NCBI GenBank assembly: GCA_024305745.1
Contig: JAHRBS010000007.1
Location: 1,364,001 to 1,428,000 of the forward strand
Source of the DNA: Polyporus tsugae
Taxonomy: Eukaryota; Basidiomycota; Agaricomycetes; Polyporales; Polyporaceae
DNA: 64,000 nucleotides
Direction of reading: 5' to 3'
This document shows, one piece after another, positions 34,563-45,013 of this stretch. A program made the translations under genes and the position numbers. The notes beneath the pieces are model-generated. The model was not told where the DNA came from. It made no database searches and worked only from the letters and a program-made list of their open reading frames with translations. Positions within the stretch are counted from its first letter, which is position 1, and each line of letters opens with the position of its first letter.

Positions 34563-37500
34563 TTAGAGCCGCATTGGACGCTGTGCATGCCAGTTCTTGT
34601 AGTAATAGTCAATTTTCTGTACTGGGTTCATTGTTTGTATATGAAGTAAATCATGATGGTCAACACTTTCATATACCGGTACAGTTAATCGGCAAGCAGC
34701 GACATAAGGACATTGTAGCTATGGTAGATAGCGGTGCTACTACTAAGTTCCTACATAAACAATTCGTAGAACAGAATAGGGTTACAATGAGGAAGTTGGC
34801 AAGGCCAATTCCTCTGTACAACATCGACGGTTCAGAGAACCGTGATGGTACAATCACAGAGGTTGCCGTGTTGGATATGGCAATCAGAGACCACAGGGAG
34901 AAGGTGGTCTTTGTAGTAACAGATATAGGAGAAGAGGATGTCATCATCGGCCTGGACTGGCTACGCGAGCACAACCCTGAAGTAGACTGGGAACGTGGCT
35001 CGCTGCGTCTGTCGAGATGTCCAGGGACATGCCCGGCTAACCAGAGAACCTCTGAACCTGTCGAGACCAAAGCGCGTGATACGGAGGTACGGCTTACGGC
35101 GCGCTGCGGTCCTCGACGGGCAAAGAAGGTTAGGAAGGTTGGAAGGGTGTGTGCAGCTGTGATGACCGAGGAGAAGGAGGAGGATAGGCCCTGGCCGCCA
35201 GGATTCCTGCCACGGTGGGATGGAACTGAGACATCTCTTCTCGATGCATGGGAGGATGGACAACGCCTTTATGGTGCTCCGCAACTGTTTGCTTCAGCAA
35301 TGTACACATATTCACAACAACTCGCTGAGCAAGAGTACCAGAAGAAGGAAGTCCGCCCCATTGAAGAGATCGTACCCAAGCACTATCACGAATACCTGCA
35401 TGTGTTCTCAAAGGAGGCGTCCGAACGTTTGCCAGAACACGGACCCTATGACCATGCAATAGAGCTCGTGCCCAATGCAAAGATGTTCAATTCCCGTGTG
35501 TCCCCCCTATTGCCCAGCGAACAAGGAGAGCTTGATAAGTTTCTCGCTGAGAACTTGGCCAAAGGCTATATTCAAGAGTCTAAATCACCAATGTTGTTGC
35601 TGTTCTTTGTCAAGAAGAAGGATGGTAGCCTACGTCCAGTCCAGGACTATCGGCGACTCAACAAGATCACCATTAAGAACCGTTACCCACTACCGTTGGT
35701 ATCGGATCTGATGGATTGACTCAAGAAGGCCAAGTACTTCACAAAGCTCGATATTCGCTGGGGGTACAACAATGTGCGGGTTAAGGCCAGCGATGAATGG
35801 AAGGCTGCCTTTGTGACCAACCGAGGGCTGTTCGAGCCGAACATTATGTTCTTTGGGCTAGCCAATTCACCCAGCATATTCTCTGCGCTCATGAACGGCA
35901 TCTTCAAGGACCTCATCATACTCGGCAAAGTCACTATCTACCTCGATGACATCCTCATATTCACCGACAGTCTTGAGGAACACTGCACATTGGTGCGCGA
36001 GGTCCTGAAACGTCTTAAGGAGAACGATCTGTTCTGCAAGCCAGAGAAGTGCGAGTTTGAACAGCCTAAGGTGGAATACCTCGGTGTGCTCATCTTGGAA
36101 AACTGCATAGAGATGGACCCAGTGAAGGTGAAGGGTATCGCAGATTGGCCTGTCCCTCAGAATGCCACAGACGTACGGAAGTTCTGCGGTTTTGCAAACT
36201 TCTATCGGCGGTTCATAAAGGACTTTAGTGCCATCTGCAAACCCTTGGATCGCCTCACAGGCAATGCGCCATGGCAATGGGGAGACAAAGAGCAGTCTGC
36301 CTTTGACGAGCTCAAGCGTTGCTTCACCAAAAGCCCTGTCCTAACGATCTATGATCCAGACCGCAACACCCACATCAAAGTTGACGCATCTGGCTTCGCT
36401 ACAGGCGCGGTTCTGTCTCAGGAGGGGGAAGATGGCAAATGGCACCCCATCGCTTTTCACTCTGAGTCGATGAACGACGCTGAATGCAACTACGAGATCT
36501 ACGACAAGGAGATGCTCGCCATCATTCGTGCCCTGCAGGCCTGGTGCCACTATCTTGAGGGTCTCCCCAGTGTGTTCAAAATCCAGTCAGACCACAAGAA
36601 CCTTGAGTATTGGCGCACAGCACAGAACCTCACACACAGGCAGGCACGATGGGCTCTCTATCTGTCACGATTTGACTTTGTCATCTCGCACAAGCCTGGG
36701 ACGTCTAATGGTAGGGCTGATGCACTGTCAAGACGGCCCGACCACCAGCACGAGGATGCAGACGACAATCTTGGTCTAGTCTTGTTGCAGCCAGAACAAT
36801 TCTGAGTACTGGCAGCCAAGAGAGGGCATCTATCGGTGGTTCCAGAGAAGGCACTGCTTCGGCGTATCCGCGAGTGTGGAGAACACAAACAGGAGGTCGT
36901 GGAGGCACTCAGTAAGCTCGACAAGCTTGGACCAGCGCGTCTTCAGAACGACTTGGTGGACTGGAACAGCGAGCAAGGCCTGCTACTGTACCGAGGCAAA
37001 GTCTATGTCCCCAAGGATGATGCACTGCGTGCTGAGATTGTACGCATCCACCACGACCTCCCATCCGCTGGACACCCTGGGCAGTCGAAGACATTGGAGT
37101 TGGTCACGCGAAACTACTGGTGGCCGGGCATGGCAAAGTTCATTAAGGATTACGTTGAGACCTGCAACACCTGTCGCCGCAGCAAGGGTTCACATGCCAA
37201 ACCGCACGGTCCTCTTCAACCAAATGAAATCCCTGATGGCCCGGGCCAGATTGTGACGTGCAACTTCATCACTGGACTCCCAGAGGTGGATGGATACAAC
37301 GCGGTTCAGCTCATCACTGATCGGCATGGAAAGATGATACATCTTATTCCTTGCACTGAGGAGATCGATGCAGAAGGAGCTGCTGACAACTTCATCCGAT
37401 AACATTTTCATCTTCACGGGCTGCAACGGAAGATCATCTCTGATCGTGGGCCCCAGTTCTCAAGCAAGCTCTTCCGCACTGTACTCAAGGGACTCGGCAT

Positions 37501-38323
37501 AGAAAGCACAATGTCCACAGCCTACCACCCGCAGACAGATGGGCAATCGGAATGATGGAACCAGGAGATAGAGGCATACCTTTGTGTGTTCTGCTCATGG
37601 CGCCACGATGACTGGGTCAAGTGGCTGCTGATTGCAGAGTTCGCCTTTAACTCACACCAGCACTCGTCAACAGGTTATTTGCCGTTCTACCTCATGTACG
37701 GCTACGAACCCCAGTTCCACATTCCGATGTTGCCTACAGCGGTGCCTGCAGCTGGTGAATACCGGGAGGAGTTGCGACAGGTGTGAGAGGATGCAACTGC
37801 GGCCTTGACTCTAGCAGCTGAGTGGATGAAGGAGTACTATGGACGGTATGTCCGTGACGCTCCAGAGTTCAAGGAAGGCCAGAAGGTGTGGCTCGACACG
37901 AGGAACTTCCGTGTTCCTGGAGTCTCTCGGAAACTGGTGGATCGGTACGCTGGCCCATATCCAGTTATACGCAAAGTGGGCAATCTAGCTTACGAGCTCA
38001 GACTCCCTAAGGACCTTGTAATCCACCCAGTATTCCATGTTTCTCTCTTGCTTCCACACAAGGAGAGTCGACTCCCCGGTTGTCATCCGGCAGAGCCAGC
38101 GGCAATTGAGGTGGAGGGGGAGGAAAAGTATGAAGTGGAGGAAGTGTTGGAGTCGCGGCGGTATGGGCGGTGGAAGAAACTGCAGTATCTCATACACTGG
38201 AAGGGTTGGGGCCCTGAACACAACAGCTAGGAGGATGCAGTGGACCTTACAAACACGCCGCAACTCGTGCAAAAATTCCATTCAACGCACACAGAGGCGC
38301 CTGGTCCTCTCAAGAAGACTTAG
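34559..38323 (+). pseudogene. Gypsy-1 pol: protease, reverse transcriptase, RNase H, integrase, chromodomain; six in-frame stops
   Basis: Entered by the -1 shift. In one continuous frame it shows the aspartic protease ([11 protein letters not shown]), reverse transcriptase ([17 protein letters not shown], then YLDDILIF), RNase H (VDASGFATGAVLSQ), the integrase zinc region (GHPGQSK ... CNTCRRSKGSH), the integrase core ([23 protein letters not shown]) and a chromodomain-like end (VLESRRYGRWKKLQYLIHWKGWGPEHNS). In-frame stops are TGA 35,717-35,719, TGA 36,803-36,805, TAA 37,400-37,402, TGA 37,553-37,555, TGA 37,784-37,786 and TAG 38,228-38,230. There are no frameshifts. All six recur in the two other copies, so they arose before the duplications. 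The frame would end at TAG 38,321-38,323. Confidence 0.9.
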
Positions 38324-38355
38324 TCGTGAAGGCACGACCCTTAAGAGGGGGGTAT

Positions 38356-38801
38356 TGTCATGAATGTTCCATTCGGCGCCTGCTATCAGCGCCTTGGTTT
38401 CCTTTTCTGGACAATCTACTTCTCACGTCGTACTTATTGTTCTCTGTTGCATTGTATCTCATCCTTTGTTCCTTAGCACAATAGCTCCTTATTGTCTGTC
38501 ATCGCTATTGTTCAGTTTCCATTGTTCACCCATGTTTATAGTTACCTGTTGTCCCCAGGTTCTCATTGTCCTCTATAAGTATATAAGGACCTGTACTTCG
38601 CTGCCTGGAGACCTCAGTTTCGACCTCTTGTCTCCAGGTAAGCCTCGCTGTATTTTGCTTGTAGACACCTACTTACTCAATACATCTTGTCTCCAGCCCT
38701 GACTGTTGAGCCTTGCTCCGCTCTCGCTGCACAAGTGCTCGTTGATGCCCTTGCTCGTCTCGTAAGTCTCCCTGGTCCTTGCTCGACGGCCAGTTGTAAC
38801 A
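38356..38801 (+). repeat. Gypsy LTR (3' LTR of copy 1)
   Basis: 446 bases, from TGTCATGAATG to AGTTGTAACA, just after the polypurine tract. It belongs to the second LTR subtype, shared with 50,018-50,463 and, with some divergence, 61,680-62,125. Confidence 0.92.
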
Positions 38802-39543
38802 CTATCCTCCTTCTTCTCCTCGGTCATCACAGCTGCACACACCCTTCCAACCTTCCTAACCTTCTTTGCCCGTCGAGGACCGCAGCGCGCCGTAAGCCGT
38901 ACCTCCGTATCACGCGCTTTGGTCTCGACAGGTTCAGAGGTTCTCTGGTTAGCCGGGCATGTCCCTGGACATCTCGACAGACGCAGCGAGCCACGTTCCC
39001 AGTCTACTTCAGGGTTGTGCTCGCGTAGCCAGTCCAGGCCGATGATGACATCCTCTTCTCCTATATCTGTTACTACAAAGACCACCTTCTCCCTGTGGTC
39101 TCTGATTGCCATATCCAACACGGCAACCTCTGTGATTGTACCATCACGGTTCTCTGAACCGTCGATGTTGTACAGAGGAATTGGCCTTGCCAACTTCCTC
39201 ATTGTAACCCTATTCTGTTCTACGAATTGTTTATGTAGGAACTTAGTAGTAGCACCGCTATCTACCATAGCTACAATGTCCTTATGTCGCTGCTTGCCGA
39301 TTAACTGTACCGGTATATGAAAGTGTTGACCATCATGATTTACTTCATATACAAACAATGAACCCAGTACAGAAAATTGACTATTACTACAAGAACTGGC
39401 ATGCACAGCGTCCAATGCGGCTCTAATCAAAAACCCTCTTTCTTATCAACCACTGTAAGGGCGGTGATCTTCTCCTCCATTGCCTTAAGCTGGGCCTTGA
39501 GTGTTGTGAGCTCATCGGTACCGGATGAGGAAGAAGAGGCAGC

Positions 39544-40926
39544 TCATTGGCCCTCGACCTTGGGCTTTGGGCAGCGGAACGTGGGATGTCCTTTCTCACC
39601 ACAGCTCCAGCACTCGCTGTTGAACTTCTTCTTGCCCAAACCAGAGGTGGCTGCCTTTTTGCCCTTCTTCTTCCATCCAAATTGCTTCAGCCGTTCCTCC
39701 TCGCGCACGGCAAGTTGCTGGTCCATCTGCAGCGCAACTTTCTGGATCTTGGCGAGGTCCGAGATGTCGTGTGCTGTAGTCATGAAAGCATCATTGATCT
39801 TGTAAGGGAGCGCCGTGCAGTACTGTTCGCATTTATCTGCGTCACCAAACCTGGTGCGAGCAGCGATGGCATTGAATTGGCTGGTGTAGTCCTTGACGGT
39901 GCCAAGCCGATGCAAAGCCTTGCAGAGTTTGGCGAGTTCTGCAACCACCGCTTCTTTGTTGTTTGCAGCACAGAAGTGCACCTTGAATGACCCTTCAAAG
40001 GCTGCAAAGTCCGACCACGCAACATTGCCGCTGGCCACCGTGACGATGTATGGGCTGGCCCACTCAGCAGCGCCACCGGTCAACTTGTTGAGGATTGTGA
40101 TCCAGCGGATCTCGTGCGCGACACCTTGCACCTCAAGAAGATTGTAGTAGATGCGGGTGTTGGCTACAAAGTGGAGCCCTTCCTGCATGAGCTTTCCATC
40201 GTACTCGTGAGGGGCAACTTGGGAGAGGAGTTTGGAGACATCAAAGGGGGTGGGTGTGGCCATGGTGGGAGCGGGCGACAGTGCTCGCAATGAGGGCGAA
40301 GAGGAAGAGGACAATGAGGGTGGTGAGGATGGAGGTGTCAGGGTGTTGAGAATTACGGTTTCTCGTTTGGGTTCTTCCTCGACTGCAGGGTTCGAGTCCT
40401 CTTGCTCGGGTTCTGCTTCAACCTTGGGTAGTGCTGAGGTCAAAGCGATGGGGGAATTGGAGGTGTGGGATGCAAGCCGTTGTCTAACAAGCTCGGCAGT
40501 GGTCTGGAGGGTTAGTCCTCCAAGATGAGGGGATGCAGACGGAGTCCCAGTGGGGGTTGGCTTGCGGCTTTGGGGTTGAGAGGTTGGACGTGAGGTAGGG
40601 CGGGACGCAGGACGGGATGCAGGGTTACTAGTTGCAACTGCTGCCGCTTGGCGAAGAGGCAGACGTTCGGGGTCACGAAAGGCAGGTGTAGGGGGTCTGG
40701 CGATGTGTGCAAGGATAAGGGCTGGTTGATCTTCGGTAGTGATGAGTCGAGGTGCGAGACCTTTCACTGCCTCAGGAATAGGTCTCCAAGTGCGACTCCG
40801 GTGTGGACACGGTTGTGTTACACAGACAGACCACCATTTCTTGTCCTTATCCCAGTACTTGTCCTGAACTTCAAAGGGATGAAAGGCATGCGCAAACTCT
40901 TTGCAAGCCAGGATGAAGTGTCTCAC
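39544..40926 (-). CDS. Gypsy gag, inverted copy
   Basis: Its 460-codon frame is identical in translation to the gag at 33,063-34,445, including the same early TGA after the CCHC knuckle. The likely ATG is at the MATPTPFDV position, about 40,263. Its own 5' LTR lies upstream at 41,306-41,751, so it may still be transcribed. Confidence 0.85.
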   Translation of the reverse strand: MRHFILACKEFAHAFHPFEVQDKYWDKDKKWWSVCVTQPCPHRSRTWRPIPEAVKGLAPRLITTEDQPALILAHIARPPTPAFRDPERLPLRQAAAVATSNPASRPASRPTSRPTSQPQSRKPTPTGTPSASPHLGGLTLQTTAELVRQRLASHTSNSPIALTSALPKVEAEPEQEDSNPAVEEEPKRETVILNTLTPPSSPPSLSSSSSPSLRALSPAPTMATPTPFDVSKLLSQVAPHEYDGKLMQEGLHFVANTRIYYNLLEVQGVAHEIRWITILNKLTGGAAEWASPYIVTVASGNVAWSDFAAFEGSFKVHFCAANNKEAVVAELAKLCKALHRLGTVKDYTSQFNAIAARTRFGDADKCEQYCTALPYKINDAFMTTAHDISDLAKIQKVALQMDQQLAVREEERLKQFGWKKKGKKAATSGLGKKKFNSECWSCGEKGHPTFRCPKPKVEGQ

Positions 40927-41305
40927 TTCCTATCCAGGAATGATGGACAGCTGGTGCACAACCCAACACGGTCTGCTCAGCCTCCTCGGCCTATTGCTGT
41001 GTCTGAACCTCAAGGAACACGAGTCCAAGGGTGTCCTGCCTTGGCTTTGTTTCACTGCCTTTCTCTAGCCTCCCACACCATGAGGCGGACCACTTCTGTC
41101 AGTGCCGGGGTCTCGGGTTAGGAGCTTTCCGTGCACTGTACCACTGAAAGTGGCAAGCCTCGAGTTGAATCAAGACAACGTCTGATGGTGTGACTAGAGC
41201 ACGCACTACGCTAGGCCAACACAGAGGGTCAAGAGTGCGTACTCTACGAGGGGAAAAGGGAAAGAGTGTGGGTATGCTGGTGCTCGTGAAGTAGTTTTGA
41301 CCTAA

Positions 41306-41751
41306 TGTGACAACCGGCTGTCGAGTAAGGACCAGGGAGACTTACGAGACGAGCAAGGGCATCAACGAGCACTTGTGCAGCGAGAGCGGAGCAAGGCTCA
41401 ACAGTCAGGGCTGGAGACAAGATGTATTGAGTAAGTAGGTGTCTACAAGCAAAATACAGCGAGGCTTACCTGGAGACAAGAGGTCGAAACTGAGGTCTCC
41501 AGGCAGCAAAGTACAGGTCCTTGTATATGTATAGAGGACAATGAGAACCCGGGGACAATAGGTAACTATGGACACGGGTGAACAATGGAAACTGAACAAT
41601 AGCGGCGACAGACAATAAGGAGCTATTGTGCTAAGGAACAAAGGATGAGATACAATGCAACAGAGAACAATAAGTACGACGTGAGAAGTAGATTGTCCAG
41701 AAAAGGAAACTAAGGTGCTGGTAGCAGGCGCCAAATGGAACGTTCATGACA
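41306..41751 (-). repeat. Gypsy 5' LTR, inverted copy
   Basis: 446 bases on the minus strand, TGTCATGAACG to GGTTGTCACA. It is an uninterrupted version of the LTR that is split by Copia-2 in copy 1, and shows that the split halves are complete. Confidence 0.93.
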
Positions 41752-41922
41752 CAAGGAGATCTAGGACTGGTTCGCTCGACTGTGAGTATGCATTGTGGAA
41801 AATGGTTGCAGATCATGTCCTGTCAGATTTGAAAGATGTTCATAGCCTTGTAATGAACACCAGCCATTGAAAAGTGCTCCAGCACGAGTATGTGGTCAGC
41901 CGCACTTTGTATGGCAACTAGC
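41752..41922. other. Unassigned spacer between Gypsy LTR and 18S fragment
   Basis: 170 bases with no recognised feature. It is repeated at 53,414-53,584. Confidence 0.4.
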
Positions 41923-41965
41923 TACCTGCTTGATCCTGCCAGTAGTCATATGCTTGTGTCAAAGA
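41923..41965 (+). rRNA. Fragment of the 5' end of 18S rRNA (43 bases)
   Basis: TACCTGCTTGATCCTGCCAG and the following 23 bases match the universally conserved 5' end of eukaryotic 18S rRNA with two visible differences (G to C at the seventh base; C to G in the CTTGTCTC block). The match ends after CAAAGA, where rDNA would continue TTAAGCC. It is a fragment, not a working rRNA gene. A second copy is at 53,585-53,627. Confidence 0.8.
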
Positions 41966-43440
41966 GGTAAGTTGAATAAGTAATAAAATAATCTCTTCTA
42001 GGATATGATTATAGCATATACTATTAATGTATCATCAATAAAAGTCATCAACACAAGCAATCTCATTGGTCTCATTCCTCATCAATCATTATCTGCCAGA
42101 ATTGGCCCACTTCCAACCAAGTCCTTGTTGCCTTGTTCACGTGCCTTTTTGAGGCTACTAATTGACAGGTCAGTCTTGAGATCAATACGACACGGGTAAG
42201 ACGCAGGGTTGGAGTTATCAAGTGGAAGTGCGCGCCCCTCGTGGAGGCGCAGCATGCAATCATAGATATAGTTGTAGCAGTTGGCTGCCTGGGTGTGAAG
42301 GGCCTCGGAGTTTTTGCTTAGCCTATTTGCATGGATGTTGGCCTTCTGTCCGCAGGCGTGCTCCTTCTTCTCATTGATGAACACTGCGAAATGCTTCACC
42401 ATCTTGCGGACAAGTTCAAGTTGGTTGAAGGCTTGCCTTATCCAAATCTGGAGCTCATAATGGACCAGGACCTACAGATTGTACTTGTGTTGCTCTTTTG
42501 TGCTGAAATCAGATGAGAGGCCAAGGACCTCTGCATCAACCAATTCAAGTCTCCCGGTGGCTGCTGTCATCGAGATGGCCTGCTGGGCACCACAGCAGTT
42601 TGGTTACTAGATGGAGTGTTCATCGGAAGAGCCTCCATCTCAATGCCAGCATCAGAGTCACTATTGTCTCTATCATTGTCAACGTTAGCAATGGCTTGTG
42701 ATTCGGCCACAATGACTGTTGGAGGTGACAAGGTCCCACCTGCGATGTTGAGGGTGGGCATGTGTTTGTTCTGCAGTACCCTCCATTGATCAATGTTGCG
42801 ACACCAGCTCGACCAGCACACTTGGGAGAATGTCTTCTTCTTGACGAGCTCGCCGCTGGCCTGAGCCTGTTTCCAGGCCTTGGTCTCATGCAAGTCCAGG
42901 CTAATACACCGAAGAATGGTTGAGCACTCAGAAAATATTGTTGCTCCAAAACAGGGGAAGCTCTCACAGTTGACTTTTGAGCCAGATACCGGTCAGGAGG
43001 AAATCAGCCATGCCTTTGTGGACAGAGAGGTGGGTGACAGATTTCTTGGTGTGTGTCTTGGGGCCATTGCAAACATCTTCAATAAGGTCCTCGTATGCTT
43101 TCTGGGCAGATGGAACTTGTAGTTGCATAAGTAAAAGTAAAAGGTATAGCTTGTACCACCAAGGGACTTACATTTAGATTGGTTGACGAGAAACAGGCTG
43201 TTCTCAAATTGGGCTTCTTTCTCCTTGTAGGTACATGGTGTCAGCGCCTTGCACTCAAAGGGAAGTGCAAGCCATTCCCGTACAGTGATAGCTCCAGTGA
43301 GAGCAGACACACCAGCACAGTACTTTGTGGAGCGAGTCCGCCAGAGGCCTCCCCCAGTTTGCACACAAGATACTTATCTGCAACATTGTCAGCAGGTGAC
43401 CCGATTGGACCATAGTCACTCATACTTTATTCTACTTTGA
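41966..43440. other. AT-richer region with short minus-strand open frames of unknown function
   Basis: Two minus-strand open frames (42,082-42,402 and 42,567-42,893) and small splice-like signals suggest a decayed gene, perhaps an accessory protein of the adjacent Harbinger-like element. I recognise no domain. A GGGCCCGTTTGG motif at 43,441, of a kind seen at the ends of some DNA transposons, marks the right edge; no matching inverted copy was found on the other side of the transposase. Repeated at 53,628-55,102. Confidence 0.4.
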
Positions 43441-43616
43441 GGGCCCGTTTGGCGCAGGTCTATTACGCACAATAGAATCCATTAGATTAAGTGTTAACCA
43501 GCATGAAATCCAATCTGTGGGAAGTCTATTGACCAAACAGGTGCTTCAGCCACTGCGGGCGGCTGCCATCCTGTGTGGGCGCCTCATGACTTTGGCAGCT
43601 CCACATCCTCGACATA

Positions 43617-44733
43617 ATGGCTCCGACATTGATGGTGAAACAATGGCAACACAAAAACCTCGATGCCTGTGTCAAATTACAATGCCTTGCAACATATACT
43701 GTGCTTCTTGGTGCCACAGCTGCTATTATGCACACTGCCTCACTCTACTGTAAAACTCCGATGCATACCTCGATCCTTTCAGGCCAAGCTTGGGTCAATG
43801 AGCTCCTCAATGGTCATGAGCTGCGCTTCTCAAACCAGTTTGCGATGGGGAAGTTTGTTCTCAAGTGGCTCATTGCAACCCTTTGCAAGAAGGCTGGCTG
43901 GGGAGGAAGCAAGCATATTTCAGCGGAAGAAAAATTCGCTATTTTCCTCTATGCATGCACAACTACCATATCCAAGTGCGTGCTACATAATATTTATTTC
44001 TATTTACAATCTTGAACTATATACAATGACATAGAGCATTCCACTCAGTGTTGAGTGCACTTACATGTGAGCCGATGTATGGTGCCTTTGTAAAGCTACC
44101 TGATCCTATGGTGACTCTCCATGAGATACAGCAAGAGCTCAAGTTCTATCCATACTTTAAGGACTGCATCAGTGCAATGGACCTGCAGACCTTTCTGCGT
44201 CATGTCAGAACTGTAAAGGTGACATTACACAGAATGTGCTTGCAGCATGTAGCTTCAATATATAATTTGTCTATATTCTTCCTGGCTGGAAGGGCAGTGC
44301 TGCAGATTCCATGATTTTTCAGGATGCACAAACTCGGGACTTTTTCATGCCTCATAAAAAATATTATCTTGGTGATGCAGGCTTTCAAGGCTGTGACGAC
44401 TGTGTTATTCCATATCCTGGTGTACGATATCATCTGAAGGAGTGGGGAAAGTCATCTCAGAAGTAGGTTTGATGTATGCACTTATCATGGCCCGTACTCA
44501 CAATATTTAGACCAGCACATGCCAAGGAGCTCTTCAATCTCCACCATGCAATGGCACACAACATTATTGAGCGCACATTTGGAGTCTTCAAGGCATGATA
44601 CAAGATTTTTAGTGCTGGACCGTCATATCATTTTGGGGTTCAAGCACAACTGATAGCAGGACTGTTGGGTGTTTATGTCCCATCTAATACTCGCAATGTT
44701 CAGAAGAGTCTCAGCGAAGAGCAACTTCATTGA
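43617..44733 (+). pseudogene. HARBI1-like (PIF/Harbinger, DDE_Tnp_4) transposase, decayed
   Basis: In pieces across frames it shows the family's N-terminal block (MHTSILSGQAWVNELLNGH), an EEKFAIFLY block, the FYPYFKDCISAMD box with the first catalytic Asp, an SFNI-to-GWKGSAADS stretch near 44,250-44,315, YYLGDAGFQGCDDCVIPYPG with the second Asp, VRYHLKEWGK, and AKELFNLHHAMAHNIIERTF with the catalytic Glu. A probable intron lies near 44,463-44,510. Frameshifts near 44,015-44,050 and 44,200-44,290 and a TGA near 44,597 (FGVFKA-stop-YKIF) break it. DDE_Tnp_4 enzymes cut and paste PIF/Harbinger DNA transposons. Copy 2 is at 55,279-56,395. Confidence 0.8.
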
Positions 44734-44936
44734 CGCCGCAATCATCCAGCACCAGTTCCTCTAGAGGTGATGGCACTATTAGGATGCAGTAATCATGCTT
44801 ACTCATCCTTCAGGAGTTGGTCCCTGAACTGCCATAAGACCCCTCAATGTACTGTGCATAGCATGCATGCCATAGTGACATGGGGCTACAGTTACACAAA
44901 TCTACACTAATAAACTGGTGTCTCTACTGAACCCAA

Positions 44937-45008
44937 GACCAGATAGCTCAGTGGTAGAGCATCTGGGTGCAAACCAGAAGGTCCTGGGTTCAATCCCCGG
45001 TCTGGTCA
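44937..45008 (+). tRNA. tRNA-Cys (anticodon GCA)
   Basis: A 72-base intron-less tRNA gene. The acceptor stem GACCAGA/TCTGGTC pairs fully. The D arm is GCTC-AGTGGTA-GAGC, the anticodon arm is TCTGG-GTGCAAA-CCAGA with anticodon GCA, and the T arm is CTGGG-TTCAATC-CCCGG with one G-T pair. The A box (TAGCTCAGTGG) and B box (GGTTCAATCC) match the Pol III consensus, and a TTTT terminator follows at 45,010-45,013. The discriminator base is A. Cys is inferred from the anticodon and the arms, and all stems are sound, so it could be functional. A truncated Copia-3 begins within a few bases. Confidence 0.93.
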
Positions 45009-45013
45009 CTTTT

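Larger units (their letters stand above)
25864..38801 (+). mobile_element. Gypsy-1: chromodomain Ty3/Gypsy element, chimeric, with Copia-2 nested in its 5' LTR
   Basis: The 5' LTR is split (25864..25897 plus 32272..32683 = 446 bases), then comes a leader, gag, protease, pol with integrase and chromodomain, a polypurine tract (AAGAGGGGGG), and a 446-base 3' LTR at 38,356-38,801. The two LTRs differ clearly (for example end GGTTGTCACA versus AGTTGTAACA), far more than the copies within the tandem array differ from each other. The flanks (CTGCA left, CTATC right) are not a target duplication. This suggests the two halves come from different Gypsy copies joined by recombination. Pol carries six in-frame stops, so the element is not autonomous. 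Confidence 0.88.
38802..41751 (-). mobile_element. Inverted 5' half of Gypsy (LTR, leader, gag, protease start)
   Basis: This 2,950-base minus-strand segment is a near-perfect inverted copy of the Gypsy-1 5' half (25,864-25,897 plus 32,272-35,186). It carries the 5' LTR at 41,306-41,751, gag at 39,544-40,926, the frameshift site near 39,427-39,433 and the protease start. It stops at 38,802 (plus-strand CTATCC) in the protease-RT linker. I saw one difference near 38,813, changing Glu to Lys. It directly abuts the 3' LTR of Gypsy copy 1. Confidence 0.92.

Noticed and set aside
43441..43460. GGGCCCGTTTGG as the terminal inverted repeat of the Harbinger element
   Set aside because: No inverted partner was found beyond the transposase, and no flanking 3-base duplication could be shown.
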